Shown here in pieces: positions 32,548 to 40,923 of a stretch of DNA of 64,000 bases. The DNA lies in contig NZ_JAUSWW010000001.1 of the NCBI RefSeq assembly GCF_030815415.1, positions 4,650,001-4,714,000 on the forward strand, written 5' to 3'. The notes beneath the pieces were generated by a model. It had not been told where the DNA came from. It made no database searches and saw only the letters and a list, made by a program, of their open reading frames with translations. Within the stretch, counting starts at the first letter, position 1. Every line of letters starts with the position of its first letter. A program made the translations under genes and the position numbers. Source of the stretch: Streptomyces canus. Its GTDB lineage: Bacteria; Actinomycetota; Actinomycetes; Streptomycetales; Streptomycetaceae.

Positions 32548-33708
32548 TCAGGTGCCGTCGCCCAGGTCGAAGGTCCTCCAGTGGACCCCGTCGGCGGATA
32601 TGCGGTACCTCCCGGCGCCGAAGCTGTCGCCCCACAGATAGCCGAGCGGGGTCGTGGTCACCCAGCCCTGCGGTCCCCGGCCTGCGGAGCGGCTGAAGGA
32701 ACGGCCGTCATCGGTACTGCGCCAGACGCCGTCCTCGCCGTGGACCGTGAGGCTGCCGTCGGCGGCGGCGATCGGGGCACCGAGGATCGAGCGGGGCTCG
32801 GCTCCCTTGCGGTGCTTCCAGACCTGCTCCCAGGTGTGGCCGCCGTCGGTGCTGCGGTCGATCGCGAGCAGGCCGTTCTTCACGTCGTCCTCGTCGGACA
32901 ACTGGCCGTGGTGGGCGGCGTAGAGCACCGAGCCGTCGGTCACCACGGTCATGCTCCAGCCCTTCGGCCCGGCGGGCATCGCGGACGTACGCCAGCTCTT
33001 GCCCCGGTCCTCGCTGACGGCGAGCGCGGGGTTGCCGGAGCGCGGATCGAGGCCGTAGGTGTAGAGCCGCGCACCGATGTGACCCGCCGGGATCACGACC
33101 CCCTTCAGCGGAGGCTGGTCGGCCAGAATCCGGTACTCGCCCGTGTCGGGCATCACCGCCGCCAGACGGGACCGGGCGCATCCGTTGGCTTCCTCGTCGG
33201 GCCGTGAGCAGTTCTCGACCAGGACCCCGCCCTCGGGGACCGTCGTCGTGGTGCCCGTCGGCTCGGTGGTCGCCTCTCGCCAGCTGTCGCCTGCGTCTCC
33301 GGTGAACCACGTGCGCTCCGGTGGCGGCCATGTGCCCTCGGTGATCAGCGCGCGGCCGGGTCCGAGGACGACGAGTCCGGCGGTGATGCCGAGGTCGCCC
33401 GTCACGTCCGGAAGCGGCGAGGTCCCCAGCCTCCAGGCCCCTGCGCCCTTCTCCAGCACGGCGACTCTCTGCACGCACCGCTTCTTCCCGCACTCGGCGA
33501 GCAGCGCGAACCCGCTGCCGTCCGCGGCGAACCCGACATCGACCGCGCCTCCGGGCAGTCCGGCCCCCGACGGGATACGGGCGGGCACCGCCGCCTGAGA
33601 GGCGGAGATGCGCCCGCCCGAGTCCGTCCGGGCACATGCCGCCATGACGGCCAGCAAACCCAGCACGACGGCCACCACGACCGCCGCCCTTCCCCTGACC
33701 CGCTCCAT
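32548..33708 (-). CDS. Exported Asp-box (BNR/sialidase-like repeat) protein, probable lipoprotein
   Basis: 386 residues. An N-terminal signal (RGRAAVVVAVVLGLLAVMAAC) ends in a loose lipobox, VMAAC, with Cys about residue 24. The mature part is a beta-propeller with several Asp-box motifs (S/T-x-D-x-G-x-x-W): FTGDAGDSWRE, VSEDRGKSWRT, STDGGHTWEQ and STDDGRSFSR. No sialidase Arg triad is obvious, so it is more likely a binding or scaffold propeller than a glycosidase. It is exported and, if the lipobox works, membrane-tethered. Convergent with the ClC gene. Confidence 0.78.
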   Translation of the reverse strand: MERVRGRAAVVVAVVLGLLAVMAACARTDSGGRISASQAAVPARIPSGAGLPGGAVDVGFAADGSGFALLAECGKKRCVQRVAVLEKGAGAWRLGTSPLPDVTGDLGITAGLVVLGPGRALITEGTWPPPERTWFTGDAGDSWREATTEPTGTTTTVPEGGVLVENCSRPDEEANGCARSRLAAVMPDTGEYRILADQPPLKGVVIPAGHIGARLYTYGLDPRSGNPALAVSEDRGKSWRTSAMPAGPKGWSMTVVTDGSVLYAAHHGQLSDEDDVKNGLLAIDRSTDGGHTWEQVWKHRKGAEPRSILGAPIAAADGSLTVHGEDGVWRSTDDGRSFSRSAGRGPQGWVTTTPLGYLWGDSFGAGRYRISADGVHWRTFDLGDGT

Positions 33709-33821
33709 GCCGTCCCCCGATCCCGGTCCGCGATGCACCGACATCTCTGGTACACCGCTCGCCGCGCCGGGGTTCCCACTTCCTCACGACGACTTTCCGG
33801 ACGGCCCGCCGACCGCCCGGA

Positions 33822-34583
33822 CTACTTGCTCAGCGCCCCGAACCGCCGTACCGCCAGCGGAAAGAACACCGCCACCAGCGCCACCGGCCACACCACGGCC
33901 GCCCACACGTGCCCCGGCTCACCGCCCGGCCCGCCGAACAACTCCCGTACCGCCGTGGCCGTCTGGGACATCGGGTTCCACTCCACGACCGTCCCCAGCC
34001 AGCCCGGCATGGACTGGGGCGTGGCGAAGGCGTTGGACAGGAAGCCCACCGGCCAGACCAGGATCTGCACGGCCTGCACCATCTCGGGCTTGCCCGCGAC
34101 CATCGCGAGGTGGATGCCGATCCAGAGCATGGCGAAGCGGAACAGCAACAGGAGGCCGACGGCGCCGAGGAAGCCGGACACCCCGCCGTGCGCCCGCCAG
34201 CCGAGCGCGCAGGCGACGCCGATCAGCACCGCCAGGCCCAGCGCCGACTGGAGCATGTCGGCCACCGAACGCCCCACCAGCACCGCCCCGTTGGCCATGG
34301 GCATCGATCGGAAACGGTCGATGACGCCCTTGTTGAGGTCCTGGGTGACGGAGAGCATCGTGCCCTCCAGGCCGAAGGCCATGGTGAGCGCGAGCATGCC
34401 GGGGACCAGGTAGTCGACGTAGTCACCGTTCACACCCCGGCCGCCGCCGACCAGGTACGCGAACATCAGCAGCAGCATCACGGGGAAGACCAGCCCGACC
34501 AGGACCCGCACCGGCTGCCGTGCCCAGTGGGCGAGTTCACGCCGGGTCATGGTCCAGGAATCGGTCAGCGCGTACGTACTCAT
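33822..34583 (-). CDS. ABC-2 type exporter permease (DrrB-like)
   Basis: 253 residues with six membrane helices. The family pattern is seen in LVFPVMLLLMFAYLVGG, YLVPGMLALTMAFGLEGTML, KGVIDRFRSMPM and NPMSQTATAVRELFGG. Its ATG overlaps the TGA of the ATPase gene (ATGA), so the two form one exporter for an unknown, probably hydrophobic, compound, as in the daunorubicin exporter DrrAB. Controlled with its partner by the PadR operators at 35563-35624. Confidence 0.9.
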   Translation of the reverse strand: MSTYALTDSWTMTRRELAHWARQPVRVLVGLVFPVMLLLMFAYLVGGGRGVNGDYVDYLVPGMLALTMAFGLEGTMLSVTQDLNKGVIDRFRSMPMANGAVLVGRSVADMLQSALGLAVLIGVACALGWRAHGGVSGFLGAVGLLLLFRFAMLWIGIHLAMVAGKPEMVQAVQILVWPVGFLSNAFATPQSMPGWLGTVVEWNPMSQTATAVRELFGGPGGEPGHVWAAVVWPVALVAVFFPLAVRRFGALSK

Positions 34584-35548
34584 GCGGCCTCCTTCGCTCG
34601 GCGGTCCCCGTCCGTGAGGTGCAGGAACACCTCGTCCAGCGTCGGCCGCCGCAGTGCCACGTCCTCCGCCTCGATCCCGGCCCCTTCCAGTGCCCGCAGG
34701 ACCCCGGAGAGCGCCGCCATCCGGTCGGTGACCGGGGCGCTGAGCAGCCGGCGGTCGGGGTCGACCGTGACGCCCGCCCCGGGCAGCGGCAACAGGGCCA
34801 CCGCCGCGCCCAGTTGGCCCTCGTCGCGCAGGACGACGTCGATGCGGTCGCCGCCCGTCAGGGCCTTCAGCTCGTCCGGGGTGCCGTCGGCGATCACCCG
34901 GCCGGCGTCGACGACCGAGATGCGGTCGGCGAGCTGGTCGGCCTCGTCCAGGTACTGCGTGGTCAGCAGGACCGTCGTACCGCCGCCGACGAGGGTGCGG
35001 ACCGCTGACCACACCTCCGCGCGGCCGCGCGGGTCGAGGCCGGTGGTGGGTTCGTCCAGGAAGAGCACCTCCGGCTCGGTGATCAGGGAGGCCGCGAGGT
35101 CCAGTCGGCGGCGCATGCCTCCGCTGTAGGCGCGGACCGGTTTGCGGCCGGTGCCGGCCAGGTCGAAGCGCTCCAGGAGCTCGTCGGCACGCGCGCGTGC
35201 CCGGCGGGCGCCCAGGTGGTAGAGGCGGCCGAACATCTCCAGGTTCTGCCGGCCGCCGAGTTCCTCGTCGAGCGCCGCGTGCTGGCCGAGCAGGCCGATG
35301 CGGAAGCGCACCTCGTGCGCCTGCCGTACGACGTCATGGCCGGCCACCTCGATACGGCCCGCGTCCGGCCGGAGCAGGGTGGACAGGATGCGGACCAGGG
35401 TCGTCTTGCCCGCTCCGTTCGGCCCGAGCACTCCGTGCACCGTGCCTCGCCCGACCTCCAGGTCGAGGCCGTCCAGTGCGTTCTGTGCGGTGGTGCCGCC
35501 GCCGTACTTCTTGCGTGCCCCTTCGACGGTGATCGCCGCGTCGGCCAC
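34580..35548 (-). CDS. ABC exporter ATP-binding protein (DrrA-like)
   Basis: 322 residues. Walker A GPNGAGKTT, Q-loop GLLGQHAALDE, signature YSGGMRRRLDLA, Walker B VLFLDEPTTGLD and the H-like TTQYLDEAD are all present; the C-terminal 90 residues form the DrrA-type extension. GTG 35548 is chosen because GAAGGAG lies 6 bases upstream; the TTG at 35569 would place the N-terminus inside the operator. Coupled to the permease gene. The PadR regulator lies immediately upstream. Confidence 0.92.
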   Translation of the reverse strand: MADAAITVEGARKKYGGGTTAQNALDGLDLEVGRGTVHGVLGPNGAGKTTLVRILSTLLRPDAGRIEVAGHDVVRQAHEVRFRIGLLGQHAALDEELGGRQNLEMFGRLYHLGARRARARADELLERFDLAGTGRKPVRAYSGGMRRRLDLAASLITEPEVLFLDEPTTGLDPRGRAEVWSAVRTLVGGGTTVLLTTQYLDEADQLADRISVVDAGRVIADGTPDELKALTGGDRIDVVLRDEGQLGAAVALLPLPGAGVTVDPDRRLLSAPVTDRMAALSGVLRALEGAGIEAEDVALRRPTLDEVFLHLTDGDRRAKEAA

Positions 35549-35562
35549 TGGGACTCCTTCGC

Positions 35563-35624
35563 TAGTCAAACTTGACTACCAGCGCGAAGTTAATACCCCG
35601 GCATCGTTTAGTCAAACTTGATTA
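35563..35624 (-). promoter_or_regulatory. Promoter and twin operators of the PadR-controlled ABC exporter
   Basis: Two near-identical 16-bp palindromes: TAGTCAAACTTGACTA (35563-35578, arms perfect) and TAGTCAAACTTGATTA (35609-35624, one arm base changed), 46 bp apart. On the minus strand the second supplies a -35 TTGACT (35610-35615), followed by a 17-bp spacer and -10 TAACTT (35587-35592); the first covers the start of transcription. The upstream copy overlaps the padR stop codon. Confidence 0.75.
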
Positions 35625-36263
35625 GCGAGCATCCTCCGGATGCCGCTCCCCTGTCGCGTACGGGTTATCCTGGTCCTCGGCGAGCACCCCGACGAACCGC
35701 TCGCCCTCCTCCGCGAAGGTGTAGGCACCGCCCTCGATCCGGGAGATCAACCCCTGGGTCCACTCGGCCTCCGCGTCGGCCGTGTGCACCCACAGGTTCA
35801 TGATCTCGCCGATGTGACCGAGCTGCTCCGGGCCCTCTTCCGGGATGTAGTGCTCGGTGACGGCCGCGCGCCACTCCTCGATCCTGCGGGTGCGCTCCTT
35901 GAGGAGGGCCACCGCCTCGGCGCGCGGGAGGTCGACCATGCATCCGATGGCCGCCGACTTCATGTCCATCTTCTGGTCGTACGAGGTCAGCGCCTCGCGC
36001 ACCAGACCGAGGTACTGCTCGGTGCCGGCCTCGGTGATCTCGTACTCCGTGCGCGGTGGTCCGCCCGCGGTGGACGGTGCGATCTCGTGCGCGTACAGCA
36101 GTCCCTGCTTGGCCATCTGCTTCAGGGCGTGGTAGATCGAGCCGGGCTTGGCGTTGGACCACTCGTGCGCGCCCCAGTACTCCAGGTCGTTGCGCACCTG
36201 ATAGCCGTGGGCCCGCCCGTGCTGGCGCACCGCGGCCAGCACGAGGAGACGGATCGTTGACAT
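35622..36263 (-). CDS. PadR family transcriptional regulator
   Basis: 213 residues. An N-terminal winged helix begins MSTIRLLVLAAVRQHGRAHGY, with the typical PGSIYHALKQMAKQGLL recognition region and the wing PPRTEYEITEAG. The C-terminal half is the helical dimerisation domain with the Trp-rich EEWRAAV segment. PadR proteins usually repress a neighbouring exporter and respond to its substrate. Twin palindromes between this gene and the ABC exporter are the obvious targets. A TAACCT seven bases before the ATG suggests it also has its own, possibly leaderless, promoter. Confidence 0.92.
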   Translation of the reverse strand: MSTIRLLVLAAVRQHGRAHGYQVRNDLEYWGAHEWSNAKPGSIYHALKQMAKQGLLYAHEIAPSTAGGPPRTEYEITEAGTEQYLGLVREALTSYDQKMDMKSAAIGCMVDLPRAEAVALLKERTRRIEEWRAAVTEHYIPEEGPEQLGHIGEIMNLWVHTADAEAEWTQGLISRIEGGAYTFAEEGERFVGVLAEDQDNPYATGERHPEDAR

Positions 36264-36281
36264 GCCGTCCAGGTTATGGCC

Positions 36282-36818
36282 TCAGCTCCGAGCCAGTCCC
36301 ACCAGCTCGAAGGCCGTCTTCCCGTCGAGGGACTCGCGGATGATGTCGGCGTGGCCCGCGTGCCGGGCCGTCTCACGGATCAGGTGCAGAACCAGCCAGC
36401 GCAGGGAGACCGACTCGTCCGGCGGGAACCAGGGGTCGTTCGGGAGCGGGAAGGTGTCGTCGAGGCTCGGCACCGCGCGGATGAACGCCTCCGTCTCGTC
36501 GGCGACCTTCTCCCAGTACGCCAGCTGCTGCTCCACGGTCTCGCCGTCGGCCAGCACGAAACACTCGTGCCAGTTCGACTCGTCCCGCTTCACCGCCGGC
36601 GGCTCGCCCTTGGCCCGTGCCACCCAGCCCTGCTCGACCTCGGCCACGTGCTTGAGCAGGCCCGCCAGGGACAGTTCGCTCGCGCTGGGCCTGCCGGACG
36701 CCTGTTCGTTGGTGAGCCCGAGCAGGGCCCGGCGGATGCCGCCGCGCTGTTCGGCGAGGAAGGAGAGCAGTGCGCCGCGCTCGTCGCCGTGGGCCTCGGC
36801 TCGCACGTGAGTGACCAT
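36282..36818 (-). CDS. DinB/DUF664 family protein
   Basis: 178 residues, a four-helix bundle. LLKHVAEVEQGWVAR and LRWLVLHLIRETARHAGHADIIRESLDG give the spaced His residues that bind metal in DinB-like proteins (mycothiol- or bacillithiol-dependent S-transferase relatives). A thiol-transferase or detoxifying role is possible. It lies 18 bp upstream of padR on the same strand and may be part of that operon. Confidence 0.88.
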   Translation of the reverse strand: MVTHVRAEAHGDERGALLSFLAEQRGGIRRALLGLTNEQASGRPSASELSLAGLLKHVAEVEQGWVARAKGEPPAVKRDESNWHECFVLADGETVEQQLAYWEKVADETEAFIRAVPSLDDTFPLPNDPWFPPDESVSLRWLVLHLIRETARHAGHADIIRESLDGKTAFELVGLARS

Positions 36819-36987
36819 GACCGGCCGCCTTTCGTCTGTCGTCGGGGTCAGCTGGCTCTGCCTGACACCTACGAAGTTACGGACCCTTGCGGTCAGGTTC
36901 TGTCCTCAATGGAGAAGGCGGAATGCCGAAGCCGAACGCCCGGCCCCCGCAGGGACCGGGCGTCGGCTCGGTTCGGTGGGTGGTCCG

Positions 36988-38448
36988 TCAGAACGGGAAC
37001 CTGCTCCGCCCGTGCTGCACCGAGATCCACTTCAGCGTGGTGAACGCGTCCAGCATCGTCTCGCCGTTGAGGCGGCCGACGCCGGAGCTCTTCTCGCCGC
37101 CGAAGGGGACGATCGGCTCGTCGTGGACGGTGCCGTCGTTGACGTGGAACATGCCGGTGTCGATGCGCTTGGCGAAGTTGACGCCGCGCTCGATGCTCGC
37201 GGTGTGGACGGCGCCGCTGAGGCCGTACGGGGTGTCGTTGACGACGCGGACCGCCTCCTCCTCGCCGTCGACCGGGATGAGGAAGGCGACCGGGCCGAAG
37301 ACCTCCTGGTGAAGGAGGGCGGAGCCGGCCGGGATGCCCGTGAGGACCGACGGGGAGACCAGGTTGTCGGTCGTCTCACCGCGCACCAGGGCCGTCGCGC
37401 CCTCGGCTATCGCCTGCTCGACGGTGCTCGCGAGGGCGTCCGCCTGGGAGGAGTTGATGACCGGGCCGATCACCGTCTCCGGGTCACGCGGGTCGCCCAC
37501 CTTGAGGCTCTTGACCTTCGCTACGAACTTCTCGGTGAACTCGTCGGCGATCGAACGGTCCACGAGCACCCGGTTGGCGGCCATGCAGACCTGGCCCTGA
37601 TGGACGTACCGGCTGAAGACCGCGGCGTCGACGGCGTAGTCGATGTCGGCGTCGTCGAGCACCACGATGGCGCTGTTGCCGCCGAGTTCGAGAACCGAAC
37701 GCTTGAAGTGCGAGGCGGTGACGGTGGCGACGTGGCGGCCGACCTTGTCGGAGCCGGTGAAGGAGATGACCTTCGGCACGGGGTGCTCGATGAAGGCGTC
37801 GCCGATCTCCGCGATGTCGGTGACGACGACGTTGAGGAGGCCCTTGGGCAGGCCCGCGTCCTCGAAGATCTTCGCGACCAGGGTGCCGCCGGTGATCGGG
37901 GTGTTCTGGTGCGGCTTCAGCACGACGCCGTTGCCGAGCGCCAGCGCCGGGGCCACCGACTTGATCGACAGCAGGAACGGGAAGTTGAAGGGGCTGATGA
38001 CGCCCACCACGCCCACCGGCACCCGGTAGACGCGGTTCTCCTTGCCGTCGATCGGCGACGGGATGATGCGGCCCTCGGGGCGCAGCGACAGGTGGATCGC
38101 CTCGCGCAGGAACTCCTTGGCGAGGTGGAGCTCGAAGCCGGCCTTGACGCGGGTGCCGCCGAGCTCGGCGATGATCACGTCGGTGATCTCCTGCTCGCGC
38201 TCCTCGATCAGGCCGAGCGCCTTCTCGAAGACCCCGCGGCGCGCGTAGGGGTTGGTGTCGGCCCACTGCTTCTGGGCGCGGGCCGCCGCCTGGTACGCCT
38301 CGTCGACCTCGTCGACCGTGGCTATGGTGATCGACGCCAGCTTCTCGCCATCGTACGGATTGAAGTCGATGATGTCCCAGGAGCCGGTGCCCGGGCGCCA
38401 CTCACCGTCGATGTACTGCTGGGCCAGATCAGTGAAGTACGACGACAT
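36988..38448 (-). CDS. Aldehyde dehydrogenase (benzaldehyde/vanillin dehydrogenase-like)
   Basis: 486 residues. NAD(P)-dependent ALDH with SPFNFPFLLSIKSVAPALA (cofactor region), FTGSDKVGR, the general base Glu in VLELGGNSA and the catalytic Cys in HQGQVCMAANR; EVFGPVAFL is near the C-terminus. It oxidises an aldehyde to an acid; the motifs resemble aromatic ALDHs, but the substrate is inferred. No partner gene adjoins it. An upstream gap of about 140 bp separates it from the XRE regulator. Confidence 0.9.
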   Translation of the reverse strand: MSSYFTDLAQQYIDGEWRPGTGSWDIIDFNPYDGEKLASITIATVDEVDEAYQAAARAQKQWADTNPYARRGVFEKALGLIEEREQEITDVIIAELGGTRVKAGFELHLAKEFLREAIHLSLRPEGRIIPSPIDGKENRVYRVPVGVVGVISPFNFPFLLSIKSVAPALALGNGVVLKPHQNTPITGGTLVAKIFEDAGLPKGLLNVVVTDIAEIGDAFIEHPVPKVISFTGSDKVGRHVATVTASHFKRSVLELGGNSAIVVLDDADIDYAVDAAVFSRYVHQGQVCMAANRVLVDRSIADEFTEKFVAKVKSLKVGDPRDPETVIGPVINSSQADALASTVEQAIAEGATALVRGETTDNLVSPSVLTGIPAGSALLHQEVFGPVAFLIPVDGEEEAVRVVNDTPYGLSGAVHTASIERGVNFAKRIDTGMFHVNDGTVHDEPIVPFGGEKSSGVGRLNGETMLDAFTTLKWISVQHGRSRFPF

Positions 38449-38590
38449 GTGATCCCCAAATCGCTAGCAGACGCACGCGACGCGCGATCGACGTCACGGT
38501 CTGATCACGCGTCATCGTACTTGTGCGACACGCGAGTTGGGGACGCACAGCGATGTTCTGGGGAAAACCCTGGGAGAGTCGGCGAAGATC

Positions 38591-39451
38591 TCAGGAGAGC
38601 TGGAGGAGACCTCGTAGAAGGTCCCGGCTCTCGTCCGGTCCCGGGCTGTCCTGCTGGAGTTCCTTGAGCGCCTTCTCGTACTGGGCGACGTCCTCGCGCT
38701 TGTCCAGGTACAGGGCGCTGGTGAGCTGCTCCAGATAGACCACGTCCGAGAGGTCGGACTCGGGGAAGCTGAGCAGGGTGAAGGCGCCGGACTCGCCGGA
38801 GTGGCCGCCGAAGCCGAACGGCATGACCTGGAGCCGTACGTTGGGCCGCTGGGAGATCTCGATCAGATGCTGGAGCTGGCCACGCATGACCTCGCGATCG
38901 CCGTACGGCCGACGCAGGGCCGCCTCGTCGAGGACGATGTGGAGTTCGGGACCGCCCTCTTCCGTGAGGTACTTCTGCCGCTCCAGGCGCAGGGCGACGC
39001 GCTTCTCCACGTCGGCCTCGCTCGCACCCTTCATGCCGCGCCGCACGACCGCGCGGGCGTAGGCCGCGGTCTGGAGCAGGCCGTGCACGAACTGCACCTC
39101 GTACACCCGGATCAGGGTGGCCGCGCCCTCCAGGCCGACGTAGGTGGGGAACCAGCTCGGCAGGACGTCGGAGTAACTGTGCCACCAGCCCGCGACGTTG
39201 GCCTCGCGGGCGAGGGAGAGGAGGGAGGCGCGCTCCTGCTCGTCCGTGATGCCGTACAACGTCAGCAGATCCTCCACGTCCCTCGTCTTGAAGCTCACCC
39301 GGCCCAACTCCATCCGGCTGATCTTCGACTCCGAGGCGCGGATGGAGTAGCCCGCGGCCTCGCGGGTGATTCCGCGTGCCTCACGCAGTCGCCTGAGTTG
39401 CGAGCCGAGCAGCATCCGCCGCACCACCGATCCGGGCTCTCCCGCGCTCAC
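38591..39451 (-). CDS. XRE-type regulator with DUF5753 (WhiJ-like)
   Basis: 286 residues. An N-terminal helix-turn-helix, LRRLREARGITREAAGY and IRASESKISRMELGR (about 18-48), precedes a DUF5753 domain (about 95-275, including VGLEGAATLIRVYEVQFVHGLLQT). This architecture is that of WhiJ, which works with DUF397 and RsbW-like partners in Streptomyces development. Both partners are next to it here. The GTG start has GGGGAGG nine bases upstream. It diverges from the ATPase gene across a 297-bp region with an unusual low GC content and the compound motif at 39644. Confidence 0.92.
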   Translation of the reverse strand: MSAGEPGSVVRRMLLGSQLRRLREARGITREAAGYSIRASESKISRMELGRVSFKTRDVEDLLTLYGITDEQERASLLSLAREANVAGWWHSYSDVLPSWFPTYVGLEGAATLIRVYEVQFVHGLLQTAAYARAVVRRGMKGASEADVEKRVALRLERQKYLTEEGGPELHIVLDEAALRRPYGDREVMRGQLQHLIEISQRPNVRLQVMPFGFGGHSGESGAFTLLSFPESDLSDVVYLEQLTSALYLDKREDVAQYEKALKELQQDSPGPDESRDLLRGLLQLS

Positions 39452-39479
39452 GTTCGCCAGCCTCCCCAGCCGTCTTCAG

Positions 39480-39748
39480 GAGCCGAAGTCTGCCACTAAA
39501 ACACTTCGAGCTGTACTCGTCCGATTACAGAGATGGAAAGAAGCCAAAGATTCCACACAGCAGGAGGGGAGGAGAAGGCAAGAGAAGTAAGGAAGTTGGC
39601 GGAAAAAATGCCCAACAAGCGGTACGGGAACGTCCAATTCGGTCATGTGCACGTGCATCTGCACCTTGCATCTGCACTCCTCATCCGAAACCATGGTCCC
39701 GCGCAACCGCTGCATCGCAACGACCGCGAACTTCCGGGAGTGCCTCGC
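39480..39748. other. Low-GC intergenic region between WhiJ-like and RsbW-like genes
   Basis: About 270 bp with much lower GC than the rest of the window. It contains a purine-rich tract (39560-39610), GATTACAGA at 39523, and the compound motif at 39644-39677. The open frame of the ATPase gene continues upstream through it, and an ATG at 39608 could add His-rich codons, but no family sequence supports this. Confidence 0.6.
39647..39677 (+). promoter_or_regulatory. Compound motif, copy A (upstream of RsbW-like gene)
   Basis: GTGCACGTGCATCTGC (39649-39664 region) followed after a short gap by a second TGCATCTGCAC (39667-39677). The unit TGCATCTGCAC occurs twice, 13 bp apart (39654 and 39667). 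A nearly identical arrangement lies in reverse at 40686-40715 upstream of the DUF397 gene. Confidence 0.7.
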
Positions 39749-40246
39749 ATGGGGACGAATGGATCGACCATGCTCGAGCCGTTACGGCAGGGCCTTCCGC
39801 CGCTGGATCCCGCGGCCGTGTCCAACGCCGCCTCCTGCGCCCTGCCCGCCCGCTACGAAGCGGTGCGCGAGGCACGGCAGTTCACCCGCAGAACGCTCGA
39901 CCAGTGGGACATAGGCGACCGCTTCGACGATGTCTGTCTGGTGGTCTCCGAACTGGTCACCAACGCCCTGCGACACGGTCTGCCGACGAGCAACGGACAC
40001 GTACCCGAACAGATTCCGCCCGTGCGACTGCATCTGATGCGCTGGACGGAGCGACTGGTGTGCGCGGTGCGCGATCCCAGCCATGACAGTCCGGTCGCGC
40101 GCGACTCGGACGACTTCTCGGCGGAGTCCGGGCGGGGCCTGTTCCTCGTCGACTCCTTCGCGGACGGCTGGGGTTGGCATCCGCTCGCCGGCACGCTCAA
40201 CGGCAAGGTCGTCTGGGCGCTGTTCCGCCTGCAGTCGGCCGAGTGA
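39749..40246 (+). CDS. RsbW-like ATP-binding protein (HATPase, AbaA/WhiJ cluster)
   Basis: 165 residues. An ATPase of the anti-sigma/HATPase_c_2 type: VCLVVSELVTNALRHG (N box) and GRGLFLVDSFADGWG (G box), with no kinase phosphoacceptor. In this cluster type the protein is thought to act with the WhiJ-like and DUF397 proteins; whether it binds a sigma factor is unknown. The ATG at 39749 has GGGAG about 9 bases upstream. A hairpin at 40252-40273 follows the stop. Confidence 0.88.
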   Translation: MGTNGSTMLEPLRQGLPPLDPAAVSNAASCALPARYEAVREARQFTRRTLDQWDIGDRFDDVCLVVSELVTNALRHGLPTSNGHVPEQIPPVRLHLMRWTERLVCAVRDPSHDSPVARDSDDFSAESGRGLFLVDSFADGWGWHPLAGTLNGKVVWALFRLQSAE

Positions 40247-40251
40247 GGCCC

Positions 40252-40273
40252 CGCGGCGTTTTTCGGCGCCGCG
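40252..40273. terminator. Hairpin after the RsbW-like gene
   Basis: CGCGGCG (40252-40258) and CGCCGCG (40267-40273) with an 8-base, T-rich loop, just 6 bases past the stop codon. Confidence 0.6.
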
Positions 40274-40352
40274 ATTCTACGCGCGTCACGGGGCGTGAGA
40301 CGTCGATCGCCCTGAGTCCTCCGCGCTGTGCCGGGGCGTCGGCCCCCGAACG

Positions 40353-40607
40353 TCAGCCCACTACAAGGTGGTCGAACTCGCCGTCCTTCACCCCGAGCAG
40401 CATCGCCTCTATCTCGGCACGCGTGTAGACGAGCGCCGGACCGTCGGGGAACCGGGAGTTGCGCACGGCCACCCCTCCGTCGGGGAGCCGCGCGAACTCG
40501 ACGCAGGAACCCTGCGAGTTGCTGTGCCGGCTCTTCTGCCAGGCCACCCCGTTCAGCTCCGTGGCTGCCATGCCGTTGTACACGTCGTTGTACACGTCGT
40601 GGTCCAC
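40353..40607 (-). CDS. DUF397 domain protein (AbaA/WhiJ-cluster partner)
   Basis: 84 residues. The DUF397 core is WQKSRHSNSQGSCVEFARLP and VAVRNSRFPDGPALVYTRAE, ending FDHLVVG. DUF397 proteins such as those encoded beside whiJ are thought to counteract the WhiJ-like regulator by direct contact. GTG 40607 has GGGGAG seven bases upstream; ATG 40571 (MAATELNG) is an alternative. The first residues contain a small VYND repeat. Convergent with the RsbW-like gene. Confidence 0.88.
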   Translation of the reverse strand: MDHDVYNDVYNGMAATELNGVAWQKSRHSNSQGSCVEFARLPDGGVAVRNSRFPDGPALVYTRAEIEAMLLGVKDGEFDHLVVG

Positions 40608-40873
40608 AGGTCGCTCCCCGGTGGTGCGGTGGCCTTGGGGCCATTGATGCAGTGGTCAACTGGTCCGGATCATAGCTCTGTTCACGTGCAGATGCATGAG
40701 CAGATGCACGTGCACGCGGGGTGGTCCTGTGATTACAGATGTGACCTACGGGGCGCTGGTCACGTTCCCCCGACACCCCGGCAGCTGGGCCGAACCCCCT
40801 CGTGTATGAGGAATAGACGCGTACCGCGCCTGTTGTGTTCCAAGCTTCACCTAATCGTGCGGAGGCAAAGTTC
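40608..40873. other. Intergenic region upstream of DUF397 gene
   Basis: About 265 bp without a gene. It holds copy B of the compound motif (40686-40715), a second GATTACAGA (40731-40739, inside CTGTGATTACAG), and then ordinary sequence up to the terminator of the ribosomal cluster. Confidence 0.6.
40686..40715 (-). promoter_or_regulatory. Compound motif, copy B (upstream of DUF397 gene, inverted)
   Basis: Read on the minus strand this repeats copy A: GTGCACGTGCATCTGC, a 3-base gap, then TGCATCTGCAC. It differs from copy A only in the gap (3 instead of 4 bases, different bases). It lies about 80-110 bp upstream of the DUF397 start and points toward it. Confidence 0.7.
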
Positions 40874-40906
40874 GGCCCCGGCGTGAACCGTGTCCACGCC
40901 GGGGCC
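40874..40906 (-). terminator. Hairpin terminator of the zinc-free ribosomal-protein operon
   Basis: A perfect 12-bp stem, GGCCCCGGCGTG (40874-40885) with CACGCCGGGGCC (40895-40906), and a 9-base loop, 17 bases beyond the rpsR stop on the minus strand. Confidence 0.8.
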
Positions 40907-40923
40907 TCGGAGGGGGCGTTCGA

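Noticed and set aside
39533..39748. Longer N-terminus for the RsbW-like protein with a His-rich segment (HVHVHLHLA)
   Set aside because: It would be encoded by the compound repeat and lies in low-GC DNA without the codon bias of real genes; ATG 39749 has a proper ribosome site and family sequence starts after it.
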